Assembly: GCA_019925795.1 (NCBI GenBank)
Contig: CM034305.1
Span: forward strand, 61,306,573 to 61,370,572
Direction: 5' to 3'
Length of the DNA: 64,000 nucleotides
DNA from: Dendrobium chrysotoxum
Taxonomy: Eukaryota > Streptophyta > Magnoliopsida > Asparagales > Orchidaceae
The notes below the pieces were generated by a model. It worked only from the letters and a program-made list of their open reading frames with translations, ran no database searches and was not told where the DNA came from. How positions within the stretch are numbered: position 1 is the first letter of the stretch; the number at the start of each line of letters is the position of its first letter. Below, in pieces: positions 13,082-24,574 of the stretch. The position numbers were made by a program, and so were the translations under genes.

Positions 13082-13489
13082 TAGGGGTGTCAATTTCGGG
13101 TCACGGGTCAGGTTCGGGTCGAACCCGAAACTGACCCGGCACTATTCGGGTCAACCCGAACCTGACCCGTTTTTGCAAACGAGTCGATTTTCCGGACCCG
13201 AACCCTACTCGACCCGAATGACCTGGTGCCAACAAAAAATTGCTAATTTTTGGGTCAAAAAACAGGTCAATCTCCATTTTTCGGGTCAATCTCGGGTTGC
13301 CGGGTCAAAAACGGGTTTTCGGGTCAATTTCGGGTCGGCGTGTCAACCCGAACCCGACCCGATTTTTGAAACGGGTCAAATTATTGAACCCGAACCTGAT
13401 CCATTTCGGGTTCGGGTCAACCCAAACCTGAAATTTTTGGGTCGGGTTCGGGTCGGATTTTCGGGTCAGGTCCAATATTGACACCCCTA
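13082..13489. mobile_element. hAT-type MITE with CGGGT-rich arrays
   Basis: A 408 bp element has perfect 13 bp terminal inverted repeats TAGGGGTGTCAAT and a perfect 8 bp target duplication GATGAAGC (13074-13081 and 13490-13497), both typical of the hAT superfamily. The interior is built from degenerate CGGGTC / GGGTTCGGGTC units on one side and their complements (GACCCGAACCCG) on the other, so it can fold back. It encodes no transposase. The related Ogre-type LTR at 27490-31505 lacks it: the matching site there is GACGAAGC at 31005-31012, an occupied/empty site pair. Confidence 0.92.
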
Positions 13490-14024
13490 GATGAAGCAAC
13501 TCATGGCTGCCGACAAGGATCCTTCTATCAGGTTGGGTCAACTACCTCCTCTGACTAAGTAGACCAGAGACTATGATGATCTAAGGAGACAAAATCATAA
13601 GACCTTAATCAGGTCTATCATCACTCCCCCCCCACCATCTGCTTTAAGTGCAAGATGGTGAAGTTTCTAATTTTAAATATTAAATTTTCAAATACCAATC
13701 TATGTTGCTACTATACATCAGATATTATGTATCTATGGATACTATGTATCTATTCGACGACTAGCCTTAATTGAAAGTTCTCTCTTATTACCGGGAGTGA
13801 TAATTAACTATAGAGGCTTGCACCTATAGGTAACCTGAACTTAGATTATAAAGTCCTCGCAAAATGAGGGTGAAATCTCTGAATGATGTCTCATTCATAA
13901 TCCAATTTGCCTTCTGAAAATTTACCTTGGAACTTAAGTGTTAAAACTCTCCTCGACGACCAGAAAAAGAAAAGAAAGGGGCCACGAAGAGGACGGGCCG
14001 TGAATTCTCGGAGCCCACACATGT

Positions 14025-15535
14025 AACAAGGATGTGTTTTTTGCTACAAATCTCACTACTATCAATAACAACCTTATCACCAATATAACCACCACCTCCA
14101 TTAGAATATCCACATGACAAGCTCCATATATAAGCCTTCTTCCACCTTCTCTAAAGCCTTAGTTATCCTCAATCAACCCATTAATAAGTAGCCCCCATCA
14201 CTCTCCCAGCCCTCACATAAGCTATTCATTTCCAAAAAATGTCTCTTTGTGATTTATTTTAATATATAACTTATTTGCTTCTATAATAAAACAACAATCT
14301 AATTCTTATGTATTTCCCATATTATCCTTGTATTTAGGTTGTTATATTTTACCCCATCAAAACTAAGTAAATTTCTTCATAAATTCTTTAAACATTTCAT
14401 AAAATTCAGCTATACACACTTTTACTACATGTCACAAAAGATTTATGCTTTTATATTGCTACCACTAAAACCATGCCACATCTTCATAAATCTCCTAATA
14501 TTGGCTTATCATTTTTTCATTAAATGGTGTCAAATAATATCTCCTAATATGTTTCCTTCTTACCACATAGATGTAAGAAATTTCACATATTTTTGTACTT
14601 TTTTTCATTACTAATTATATACATCAACTCTATGTTCTCATCTCCATACCTTTATAAGATTTTGTTCATCTTGATAACCAAATACAATGAAATGATGAAT
14701 AACACTATTTGGAACCAAAGGTTCTGGAACCTTCTATAGGTGTGCAATCAATAAATAACTGATTTAGATTAAATTTATTTTTAAGCATCTTATCTTCAAT
14801 AAATTCTACTAACTAATCTCAATTATTATATACTCATCATAATATTTTTATTTATATCAAATCCAAATTAATTATTAATAACTTGTTCAACTTCCAAAAA
14901 CTTTGATCTATAAAACATAATTAGCCTGATCTTAAATTTATAAGATTTATTTTCAGGACATAATATTTCATTATTGTATAAGCTTTAATGGTTTTTATTA
15001 GTTAATCTTAAAATCTAAAATTTATGTACTCATTTATTTCACCTCCAAAATTTTTAAACCTATCAAATTATAAATTCATTTTTCAACCACATTAACCAAT
15101 ATTTGTTTCCATTACATCTATTAGAATTATATATGATACAATTAATCTTTATTTTACTAATTTTCAAAACCCTTTAATATAAACTTTTCCATTACTATAA
15201 CTTTTCCCATAAATTATAAATTAAAAATCAAAACACAAACAAATAGATCAAATTAGAGAATCAATCAGCTGAAATCAAAGATCTGGAAAATAGAAATGAA
15301 TAAAGCAGAACAAACTGATATCAGGCATGAAATAAAATAGCTACTGCTCAATGGTTTAGGCCATTAAATTTCACAAAGTCTTGAATTCAACGGTCAAATC
15401 CAACGGGTATTTGCTCATGAAGTCAAATACAAAAATAGTACTAAAATCCTAGCAGCAATCATACCTCTGGTACAATTTCTAGAGGCTATCATCAATACGT
15501 AGCCTATGTAGTCTTCCCATCTACACTCCAACGCT
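14025..15535. other. AT-rich intergenic DNA, nothing recognised
   Basis: This stretch is AT-rich with short open frames lacking any recognisable domain. The part next to 15536 may include the 3' UTR of the zinc-finger gene. No bounded repeat was found. Confidence 0.5.
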
Positions 15536-16051
15536 TCATGGTGCTGTTGATGGGCATGCAGTCTCCAACTCTTCCTTAGTTAATCCTGCACTTCCACTGT
15601 CCCCAAGTTTTTCATTCGCTATTGTCTTAACTGCTTCAGTCTTAAAACTAAAGTTGGCTTTCTTTAACTCCATAAAATTCCTATGTTTTCTACCAGCCAG
15701 ATGATATTCTAACATAATGGAGCTGTTACATTTCACTTTGCAGAGGCTGCACCAAAGCTTCTGTTGCTTCTTTCCTTCTGAAGGTTTCTTCTTCGGAGGC
15801 CCACCATCCGATGCACCCTCCGATGGTGGGCTCACATTCTGCTTAGATTGCAAGAGACCAGTCTTCTTGTTAGACGATAGTAAGGCTTCTTTTGCTTTGT
15901 GCTTTCTACCTTGAAGATGATCTTTTAGGGCTTCCTCGCTAGAAGAATTTACCTTGCAGAGGGCACAACCCCATTGCTTCTCGGCCTGGATCAGAAATTC
16001 ACCCTGGGCCTTCCTCTTTGTACCAGATAATTTGCAGTTTGATGTTGTAGT
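15536..16051 (-). CDS. C2H2 (U1-like) zinc-finger protein, 3' terminal exon
   Basis: This minus-strand exon ends with TGA (15536-15538) and starts after a good acceptor, TTTCTTGCAG, at 16052 and above. It encodes about 171 residues with two U1/matrin-type C2H2 zinc fingers. The first is WGCALCKVNSSSEEALKDHL followed by QGRKHKAKEA. The second is LWCSLCKVKCNSSIMLEYHL followed by AGRKHRNFMELKK. The Cys-x2-Cys ... His-x5-His spacing and the QGRKHK motif are typical of fingers that bind double-stranded RNA or spliceosomal RNA. A linker rich in Lys, Ser, Pro and Gly separates them. Similar fingers occur in several plant families, so the exact protein is uncertain. The upstream exons were not identified. 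No stops or frameshifts were seen, so the exon may be live. Confidence 0.8.
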   Translation of the reverse strand, partial: TTTSNCKLSGTKRKAQGEFLIQAEKQWGCALCKVNSSSEEALKDHLQGRKHKAKEALLSSNKKTGLLQSKQNVSPPSEGASDGGPPKKKPSEGKKQQKLWCSLCKVKCNSSIMLEYHLAGRKHRNFMELKKANFSFKTEAVKTIANEKLGDSGSAGLTKEELETACPSTAP

Positions 16052-18293
16052 CTGCAAGAAACATGTTAAATTTCTACACATAACAAGCTATGGAGAACAC
16101 AGAGATACATAGTTGGCTTCTCACATGGGCTTCTTTAACCAAAAAAGAAGTTCTTATCGATTTTTATTACTAAAAGAAGCATAATGCCATTAAATAAGAT
16201 GACCATAATAAAAAGAAAAGGTCATGATAGATAGCTTGCTATGCCATAAGCTATAACAAAGTTTAAAGGTTTTTCTATTACTACTAGGAAATAAAGGATC
16301 GCTCATATACGGGTATATTTTTTGACTTAGGCTGGAGGTAAGTGTACTTCTTTAGAAAGTGGAACTTGCATAAAATGCTGGAAGAGGTGCTTTACATGTT
16401 TGTTTAACTAAGCTTGCGAGCAATAAATGAACGGGGCATGCATAACTGCATCTACTAAGGAAAGCCATTAATGTCTCAAGCTTTTTTCTTAGAAATTCCC
16501 ATGCAAGAATATGCTCCTTTAACAATTCCGATTAATATGTCGGACTTGGTCAGAAATTTGAGGAAAGTAAACTCAGGAAGCACAGATACAAGGATGTAAA
16601 AGTATTGGCGAGTCGTACATACTAGATATGATATTTGGAATGTTAACCCAATAAAGAACATGAGAACAAAACCAAGATATGCTGTTAATCCACTCCTACA
16701 AGCAAGATAATACATAGCATAAGAGATTAAGATCACCGAAGCCAGCTGAAACTAGGGATAATGGATGTTGTTTATTGCTAGTAATTCTTGAAGTAATCAA
16801 CTATTTGTTTGGTCATTCGAAGTAGGGGGGTGGCATCCTATTAAGTATGATTATATTTTTTTTTATAAAATTTATTTTAGAATATTTCCAGCTAAAGATG
16901 CACGGAATTGAATGTTTTTAGCTCATGCAATCAGTCAAATGTGCAACACCTAAAGGAAAGAACAAACCTCTTATCCATATGTTAATGGTGTTTTTTTTTT
17001 CAATATGAGCTTAATTTGGTTTATTTTTCAATCATATAAATTCTAATTGGCAAATTCCAATATTCCATCTTAATTTATAAGATAAAAAGTAAAAGAATAA
17101 TAGATTCATTAACTTTCAAAATGATTTACTCATGAATCAAATATGCAAATGTAACACTTAAATAGAAGATCAGGAGAAGTCAACTCTCTCAAAAGCTCTC
17201 TTAGGATTCATTCGACCTCGTGAGCACTCCTGCTCAGATCTTGTTCACTCAAACTCTTGGTTGTTGTAGTGATCCGCTGCTCTGTTGCTTCTCTATGATC
17301 TTTCCCTAGAGTAGCTGTTGTTTCCTATGTTAGACCGCTATGGCTAGTGTTGTTTTTCTTCTCGAGGGGTTTCTTTTTGCCACTGATGCCACCTAGACCT
17401 ACCATTGTGGTATGTACCAATCATCTTACTCAGCGACCCCAACAACTTCGCTTGCCAACTGCTTCTCACCTCTAATTCCTTCGACTCTATTGGGTCAATC
17501 CTGAAGGCGGTCAAACTATCTCTCCCTGCTATTAACTCCACCTCCTCCCCTAGCAAAGGTGCCCCTAGAGTTTTGGCTCATTCCCCTGTTCATCTACTCA
17601 CGACACTATCACCTATTTCGACCGTCACCATTATTTTTAAAACAACTCCTGTTCATAGAGCATTGAGTACTGCTTCTTCTATTATTTTCACTCCTTCTAC
17701 TTCCCAGAAGTTGTTTGAGTTTGAATCTATCAAAAACTAATCACCCTTCATTCATCTATTTCCTTTTATTTTTTCAAGATTACTCGGTCCCACCTCAAAA
17801 TAAGCAAGCATCTATATTTCACGGCAAAGATGCACTTATTTTCTCAAAGACAAGATTTCAGAGCTTGCAAGTCCACTCTAATTTTCTATTGTGAGCAAAT
17901 TTTCTTCAAGCAATCTACATTTAGGTATTATTCTCAAATTTATATCAAAATTACGCTTGATTGTTAACTTCTCTATGGGGCTCATTGACCATTATCATAT
18001 CATTATAAGATTATCACTAAAAACATATTAAACTTGCACCAATCTCTTCTCATGGCAATCGTACTATGTCAGTGGCTACCTAATGTGTGACTAAATGTCT
18101 CCTCAGTTTGACTCTTTCAAGGAAGACTCCTATTGGGTTGCTACTCATAGGCTCCATCTACATTATTTGCATTAATCAACTTTATATTTCTTAAGCTAAA
18201 AAAATACCTGCAAGTGGATGCTATTATGTCTGTCACTCTAGACTGTTCGTGGCTAGGGTTCTCGTTAAATTAAATATAAGGGAGGAATACTCC
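16052..18293. other. Probable intron or intergenic DNA, no exon recognised
   Basis: At least the first part should be intron of the minus-strand zinc-finger gene, but no upstream exon could be identified. 17160-17750 is less AT-rich, with Ser/Thr-rich open frames (for example 17405-17740, +) but no known domain; it could be a retroelement 5' region or chance. Confidence 0.4.
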
Positions 18294-20255
18294 TGATGTA
18301 GAACATACATGCAATAATGAATTGATTAAGGAATTTGCACGCTTAATGTTAGAAGCCACAATAATTATATCTTTATATTGATTTTAAACGACAAAATAAA
18401 ACACGAAGAGCGGTAAGACAAGCTTAGGCTAAATCACATGCATAAGAGTTAAGACCGTAAAATAATCAATTAATCTAACATTGCATGGAAAGTTCCAACA
18501 AGAAATCTCCAGACTAACAATGAGATTAGTACTATGAAGGATCTTCATGAATATAATAAAACCACAATCAAGAAGTAACTATGAAGATACAAGAATCAGA
18601 GGAAGAGTTTACCCAAAGGACAGAGGCTACGAAGCTCCAACGTGGTCGTCTAGGTGCTTGAGAGGAAGTGGACGGCAATCTGAACTCCTCGGCTGTCTTG
18701 AACAGCATTCAGAGGCTCCCCAATCGGCGGGACAGCAAAGGGATGGCACAGGATTTTCCGGACAGCAACTACAAAAGCACGGTCAGTAGCTTTGGCTCCT
18801 CGGATGGCAGAACAACAACAAAACTTCGGCTGGAACCTTAGAATAGCCAAAGGAAAAGCTGGGACAACAATTTCCAAGGTATGGGGAAGGAGGACAGCCA
18901 CTGTAAACGTCCCGAATTTTCTGGACAGCAAGGGGCTGTGGGAATAGTCCTCTAGCAACAAAGGGGATGGAGTTTGGAGAATTAATCAAGAGGAGGGAGG
19001 AGGGGAACGGGCCGGCTAGGGAAAGGGATAAGGAAATTTCTGTGATCAGATTTCTTTTGGATTTGGAGGGGGCTTTGATTTGCAATTTTTGAATTTCAAA
19101 TCAAGAGAAAGGAAGGAAGGTAACCCAAAACAATGGGAGTAATTAATGTTCCTAAGAAGGTAGGAATTAGTTGAGAAAGAGAGAGAAGAAGAGGGAGCAT
19201 GGGGGCGGCGACATGGAGAGAGAGGGAAGGGTTTGGGGAAAGGAATTAAGGCTTGCCCTTTTAGGAATCCTAAATTGAGGAAGAGGAATCAAATCCAATC
19301 TAATTCAAATTTGACTTGGATTGGGATTTGGGAGCTTTCCTAAAATAGGTATCCTTAATTAGGAAGTAAATAGTCCGGCGGCATGCTTCGGGTAGGGATT
19401 GATTGGATGGGTTTCCTTAAGTGGTCTTGTCTAAAATTAGGAGGAATTAATGGGCAAAGTATTCCTCTTAAACACTTTCCTAATATAGATTATGTCGATT
19501 TAGGAAAGAATTCAAAATCGGAATTTGAGATCAGATTTTGAATTGGATTTCCCTCCTAATCTTCATGCTCTACTTTGGAAAGAAGCAAAAATCGAAATTG
19601 GATCCATAGGGGGGGGGGGATGGTGGGAGGCCGGCAGCTAGCTAGGGTTAGGGCTTTGGATGTGGTGATTTGAAGATGGAGAGTAGGAAGGCCGGCGGTT
19701 GTGAATGGGTGAGGCGGAGGGAGGATGGCTCGGCGGATGAAGGAGGCGATGGGGTTTGTTGGCCGAGAGGTGGAGGGGGATCTTGTTGAGGTTGACCGGC
19801 GGCTTGAGGACTTGAAGTGGCCGGCAGGTGTTTGGCGAAGAAGAGGTGGCCGGATGTAAGGGAAAGGAAGAAACGATAAGAAAATACTACGAAGACTAAC
19901 CGCGAGTCCCGGAATCCACCGGCGGCTGACGGGTGATGCGTGGCCCTCTCCTAGGGTTTCTCCTCTCAAGGACTCACAAAGAGATCAAGAACAAGAAAAC
20001 TGAATTTTCATTAATAATCATCCATTAACCCACAATATAAGAGAACTAGCCTATAAATAGGCCTCATGAAAAGAAAAGAAATAATGACTAAAATGCCCTT
20101 CGGTTAATAATCATCCATTATACATTCAAATATGAAAGTTGCAATTCCTACTCCAAATTAGATTTGCACTAAAAATTTGAAACCTACTTTTGAAATTTCA
20201 CTGAAATTAAAGCCTTGTATGTCTGCCATTGGTATCCCCAAGGGTAACCTCATCA
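18294..20255 (-). repeat. Copy A of a ~1.8 kb LTR family
   Basis: The left end TGATGTAGAACATAC and blocks such as TTAGGCTAAATCACATGCATA and AAACGACAAAATAAAAC match copies B (33223) and C (57143). The right end is placed at CCTCATCA (20255) by analogy. The flanking pentamers ACTCC and TCTGT do not match, so the right boundary is uncertain. The right half also carries a second ATTAATAATCATCCATTA-like segment. The reading frame seen in copies B and C is not recognisable here. The strand follows the TATA-bearing orientation of copy C. Confidence 0.65.
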
Positions 20256-20984
20256 TCTGTAAGCTTGAATATTGATAACCCTCCTAATATTTCAACACCA
20301 CATCTCCTTATTAGAGAAGACACTAATGATCATATTTCAAAATAGCATAATGATTTTGATGGGTGTCTCATAGTATTGATGCCCAAGTGGATAGAATATT
20401 TCAAATTATGTTTGCCAATCAGGGTAGGAATAAGAAAAAAATTCTTATAACTTTCCAAGATTTACTAGGCATAAGCTACAATTTTCATTTTTTATTAAAG
20501 GATTCCTCAATCCTATGACATCATGTCATTAATTGGTTATAAAGTAGGCTTTTAGAAACAAAAAAACTTTCATTAGAGTTTTGCAGAAATCAAATGAAAA
20601 TAAATTCTTTAAGGATCTAGTTGCCTTTGATTTCAATACACACACACATACATACATACAAAGAGAGAGAGCTACTAATGTTGAGCATTAAAAATCATTC
20701 TTCATCAAATGTGATCAATGGTCAAAATTATATAAGTGATCATTTGAGTTAGATTGGGGCGCAAAAAATCTATGAAATCAATAGGAATTATTTGGGATAA
20801 GAGATTAAATTTTCTATGGAGAAATTAGAAGGCAATAGGATCTTTCCAAGCTGAACAAAGTGAAGAGAGAGGAAGTAGTTGGTAGGTAGCCTGCTGGTTG
20901 AAATCAGTGCCTTAAGGTTTAAGATGGTGCCTTGGATAGCATACCAAATAGAGAGAAAAGAAAGAGAATGATGAAATTTTTTAA

Positions 20985-21220
20985 TATTGATTGCTACTAG
21001 CTTGAAAAATAACATCCAAAGGCCTCCTATTATAGAACTATAGGAGTAAATACATATTCAATTAAATGGAGAATCTAGATAATCTTATCCTAAATATCCA
21101 ACATTCATTTAAATTATGGATAGCCTTAAAGGATAAGATCAATCCTTATCTCAATAATTAAAATAAAGGATTGAATATAATTATCACATAGAAATAGGAA
21201 AGTTGCTTATTTTACCTGAG
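20985..21220. repeat. Diverged repeat related to 25715-25985
   Basis: This segment and 25715-25985 share ATTCATTTAAATTAT plus similar flanks (CTTCCAAC/CATCCAA, ATCCTTATCTCAAT, CATAG-TAGAAATA) in the same orientation. They flank the gag-like relic and the RTE insertion, so they could be the decayed LTRs of one old element. Boundaries are uncertain. Confidence 0.35.
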
Positions 21221-21339
21221 AGCCTTATGGATCTCAACTCCCCATTTCAGATTATATACTATTGCAAATGTGCACTCATCTTCCATCTCTTGAACCTATT
21301 TTTTCTTTTCTTCTTTATTGCCGAAGACTTCTTACTAGG

Positions 21340-21780
21340 CTAGGATGATTTATTTCCTTCATTTAATATTGCAGCATTTGGGATATTGCTTCTTATGGTT
21401 TTCATAAGAAGAGATCGCTTGACCTCTTATTGAAAACCCTCTAAATCTAATAGTTCTCATCTCCACTGAAAGTGGAATAAACCAACCAAGTGCAATAGCT
21501 TATGTTAGCTTCAAAGAAATCAACAATTGTAAAAAACTTCAATCTGTGTATAAGTTTTCATAAAGCCCTGCTATAAATTTTATGATTGCAAATTGTTTAT
21601 TCAACAAGTTATTAAAATAGTCGTATGCCTCCTAAATTTTTCCATCTATTACACATTTTGCTTGCTATCTTGCTTCTTTGTAACCAATAGGATAGAATGG
21701 AGCATTAAACAATCTTTTAAACCCTGGCAATACCATGATTGAAGGATCATAGTTGCTAGATTATGTATTCCACCATACTA
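21340..21780 (-). pseudogene. Degenerate retroelement gag-like relic
   Basis: The minus-strand translation gives KRLFNAPFYPIGYKEAR, a stop, QAKCVIDGKI, a stop, EAYDYFNNLL, and after a frame change KQFAIIKFIAGLYENLY. The motif order (FYPIGY, then a helix, then IKFIAGLYENL) recalls the retrotransposon gag domain. Several stops and frameshifts make it clearly dead. The right end is cut by the RTE LINE inserted at 21846. Confidence 0.4.
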
Positions 21781-22448
21781 AAGCATGCAGATAAAAAGTT
21801 AAATAAGAAAATGAAATTTTCTTTTATCGAGATAATCATAAACCAACACTATCATTGCCAAGTCCCAAACCCTGGATGAAAAAAGTTGGTGGTTGCGTTA
21901 GACAGTCTATAGCCGGGTCGAATAAACATGATATGAAGCATTTAATACATTGTGTTAATGCTAGGGCATTCCCTAGAAGCAACGTCATGTATAGCCTGAA
22001 TACAACGAGAAGTGTGCAAGGGTCGCTGCATTGGCGGATTCCCTCATCATGGATGGATGTGGGCAAAGAAGCTAGTCTATGAAATTAAAATTAAGAAGAG
22101 AACTTGGAATATAGGTTCTCTTATAGGTAAATTATTGTAATTAATAGATATTATGATTTATAAGAAAATAAATATTCTATATATTCAAAAAATTAAATAG
22201 ATTGGAGAGAAGGCTAAGGAGATTAATAGTTTAAGATTTAAATATAATATTCAGGTAGGAGTCATACTAGAAATGGTGTATGTGTAATTATAAATAAGAG
22301 TTTGAAAGATAATGTTGTAAAAATTAATTGAATTGAAGATAGAATTATACCTTTAAATATTGATGTTGATGCTAAGATTATTAATATTATAAGTGTTTAT
22401 GCTCCTCAAATAGGTTTGGATATTTGTTCAAAATTAAAATTTTGAAAT

Positions 22449-22572
22449 ACAACAACAACAACATCAAGCCTTTATCCCACTACGTGGGGTCGGCTACATG
22501 AATCCTTTTTCTCCATTGTGTCATATTAAAAGTCAAAATCTCGTTTAAATCTAATAAAGAAAGATCATTTCT
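22449..22572 (-). mobile_element. 5'-truncated RTE fragment nested inside the RTE LINE
   Basis: A 124 bp insert is flanked by a perfect 13 bp repeat AAAATTTTGAAAT (22436-22448 and 22573-22585). It reads as the reverse complement of the RTE 3' end: ACAACAACAACAACA followed by TCAAGCCTTTATCCCACTAC, matching the antisense of about 25480-25595. The insertion separates the endonuclease-like codings VYAPQIGLD and KFWN. Confidence 0.9.
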
Positions 22573-23519
22573 AAAATTTTGAAATGGCTTATAAAAATTA
22601 ATATAAAGGATACCTCTTAAAGGAAGAATTTTTATTAGAGGAGATTTAAATTGATATTTTGGTAGAATGGTAGAGGATTTTAAAATCGTTCGTGATAACT
22701 ATGGGTTTGGAGCACGACTAATGAAAGTGGTAGAGCCATATTAGGATTTTGCTCTAACTTACAATTTTATAACCGCTAATACCTTATTTAAAACAGATAG
22801 AGCATATCATTACTTATAAGAATGGATATAATAAAACTCAGATTAATTATTTTTATAAGAAAAATAAATCGTTTAAATTGCAAAGATTGTAAAAGGTTAT
22901 CTTAGGATTAGATAAGAGCATTTAAAGAGCACTAATAAAAATAATTTTTAAAGTAAGATTCAAGATCTTAAGATTTTGACTGTGTATGAGAAGTTTATGT
23001 TATGTGAGAAAAAGTTGCTAATGAATTAAAAAATATTGCAAAGGATGTGCTTGAAGTATTAAAAAGAAAATATCTAAATAGTAAAAATAGTTGACGGTGG
23101 AATCAAAATGTGTAAGAAAAGATAAAAAATAAGAAGCTTTATTATAAAAATAGGTTTAGATGTAAAAACTCAGAATATTAGGAAAGATATAAAGGGGCTC
23201 ATAAGGAGTCTAAGAAAGCAAAATGCGATATAAAGGATTTAGCTTTTAATAATTTACATAATATATTAGATACTAAGGAGGGCAAAAGATGTACGTATAA
23301 GTTAGCCAAATAAAGAGATAAAAGAAGTAAATATTTAGTTCATGTGAAGTACATTAAATATGAGGATAAAAAATATTTTTGTTACAAAAAAATATTCAAC
23401 AAAGGTGGATGAGATATTTCGATAGACTTTTTAATGAAGATTTTGAGAATAAGATTGAATTTAGAGATCTTAGCACCCTCAATGAAAATAAAGACTGTTA
23501 TTTTTTTCGTCGTATTAGT

Positions 23520-24240
23520 AAAACCGGAGTTTGAGAGGCTTTAAAGAAAATGAAGTTTGAAAAAGCTATTGAACCTAATGATATTCCAATAGAGGTGTAG
23601 AAATGCTTTGGAGATGAAAATTTATTTCTTACAAAACTTTTCAATATTATTTTGAAGACAAAAAAGATGTCAGATGAGTGGAGAAAGAGTGGGTTGACTC
23701 CTATTTTTAAGAATAAATGTGATGCACAATGTCATGCACAATAGTGTATGAATTATAGGGAAATTAAGTTAATGTGTCATACATTAAAACTATGAGAGAG
23801 TTATTGAGAATATGTTACAACGTAATACTAATATTTCTCAAAATCAATTTGGATTCATGCTAGATAGGTCTACTATAGAAGCTATACATTTATTGAGAGG
23901 TTTGATGGAGAAGTATAAAAAGAATAAGGAGGATCTATATTTATTGAATTAGAGAAAGCATATGATAAAGTTCCAAGAGAAGTGCTTTGGAGGGTTCTAG
24001 AAAAAAAAAGAGTTAATAATGCTTATATTCAAATTATTAAATATATATATGCAAGAGCTGTTGCTTGTGTTCAAACACAAGGTGGTTTGACCAAGCATTT
24101 TCTTATATTAGTTGGATTACATAAAGGATCAGTTTTAAGCCCATATATTTTTGCTTTAGTCATAGATGCTCTTACTAGACATGTGCAAGAGGATGTACCC
24201 TAGTTTACGCTTTTTGGTGATTATATTCTTGTTGATAAGA
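23520..24240 (+). pseudogene. RTE reverse transcriptase, degenerate
   Basis: Parts in several frames read QFGFMLDRSTIEAIHLLRGL (near 23848), then LEKAYDKVPREVLWRVLEKK (near 23945), then GLHKGSVLSPYIFALVIDAL (near 24115). These are the conserved non-LTR reverse transcriptase blocks. The catalytic FxDD box appears as FGDYILVDK with its second Asp replaced by Tyr (near 24210), after a stop codon at about 24201. The longest remaining open segment is 23982-24203. The protein would have copied RTE RNA at nicked target DNA; it cannot function in this form. Confidence 0.85.
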
Positions 24241-24574
24241 CTAGAGAGAGAGTTGAAGGAAAACTTGAATTATGAAGATAACCATACAATCTAAAGGTTT
24301 TCGTTTGAGTAGATCTAAAATTGAATACATGGAGAGTAATTTTAGTAGTATTAGATCTAGCGGTAGGATTGTGACTTTGGGCGATTAAGTCATCAATAAG
24401 AGCACACATTTAGATACCTCGGGTCTATCATTTAAAGTGACGGTGAAATAGATGGAGATATTATTAGTAGAATTCAAGTTGGACAGTCGAAGTGGAGGAA
24501 CGCATCGGGCCTATTATGTGAGAGAAAAGTACCCCTCAAACTTAAGAAAAAATTCTATAAGATGATGGTGAGAT

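Larger units (their letters stand above)
3507..14019 (+). mobile_element. Old Ogre/Tat-type solo LTR with nested insertions
   Basis: The unit starts TGTTGACCCC and ends GGAGCCCACA (TG...CA). It is flanked by an imperfect 5 bp target duplication: CATGC (3502-3506) and CATGT (14020-14024). Without the nested Tekay solo LTRs and the hAT MITE it measures about 5.1 kb, in the range of Ogre LTRs. Its parts are collinear with 27490-31505, where the same LTR end is followed by a primer-binding site and ORF1/gag relics, which shows that this is an LTR and gives its orientation. Shared landmarks are the CCGCCTCATCG and GGGAGGCTGCCAGATTTT blocks near 4850 and 5260, and the AGTCGACAAGGTT block near 12490. 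Open frames inside it have no known domain. Confidence 0.72.
20256..21829. other. AT-rich DNA with decayed retroelement traces
   Basis: This stretch contains a short CA/CATA/GA microsatellite at about 20638-20672, a diverged repeat at 20985-21220, and a gag-like relic at 21340-21780. Nothing else was recognised. Confidence 0.45.

Noticed and set aside
16476..16736. Hydrophobic 86-codon minus-strand frame upstream of the zinc-finger exon
   Set aside because: No family motif and no convincing splice link to the exon at 15536-16051.
19556..19969. 137-codon minus-strand frame rich in Pro, Ser and Arg
   Set aside because: It lies inside LTR copy A, in its GC-rich leader-like part. The composition explains the open frame, and the equivalents in copies B and C are not collinear in sequence.
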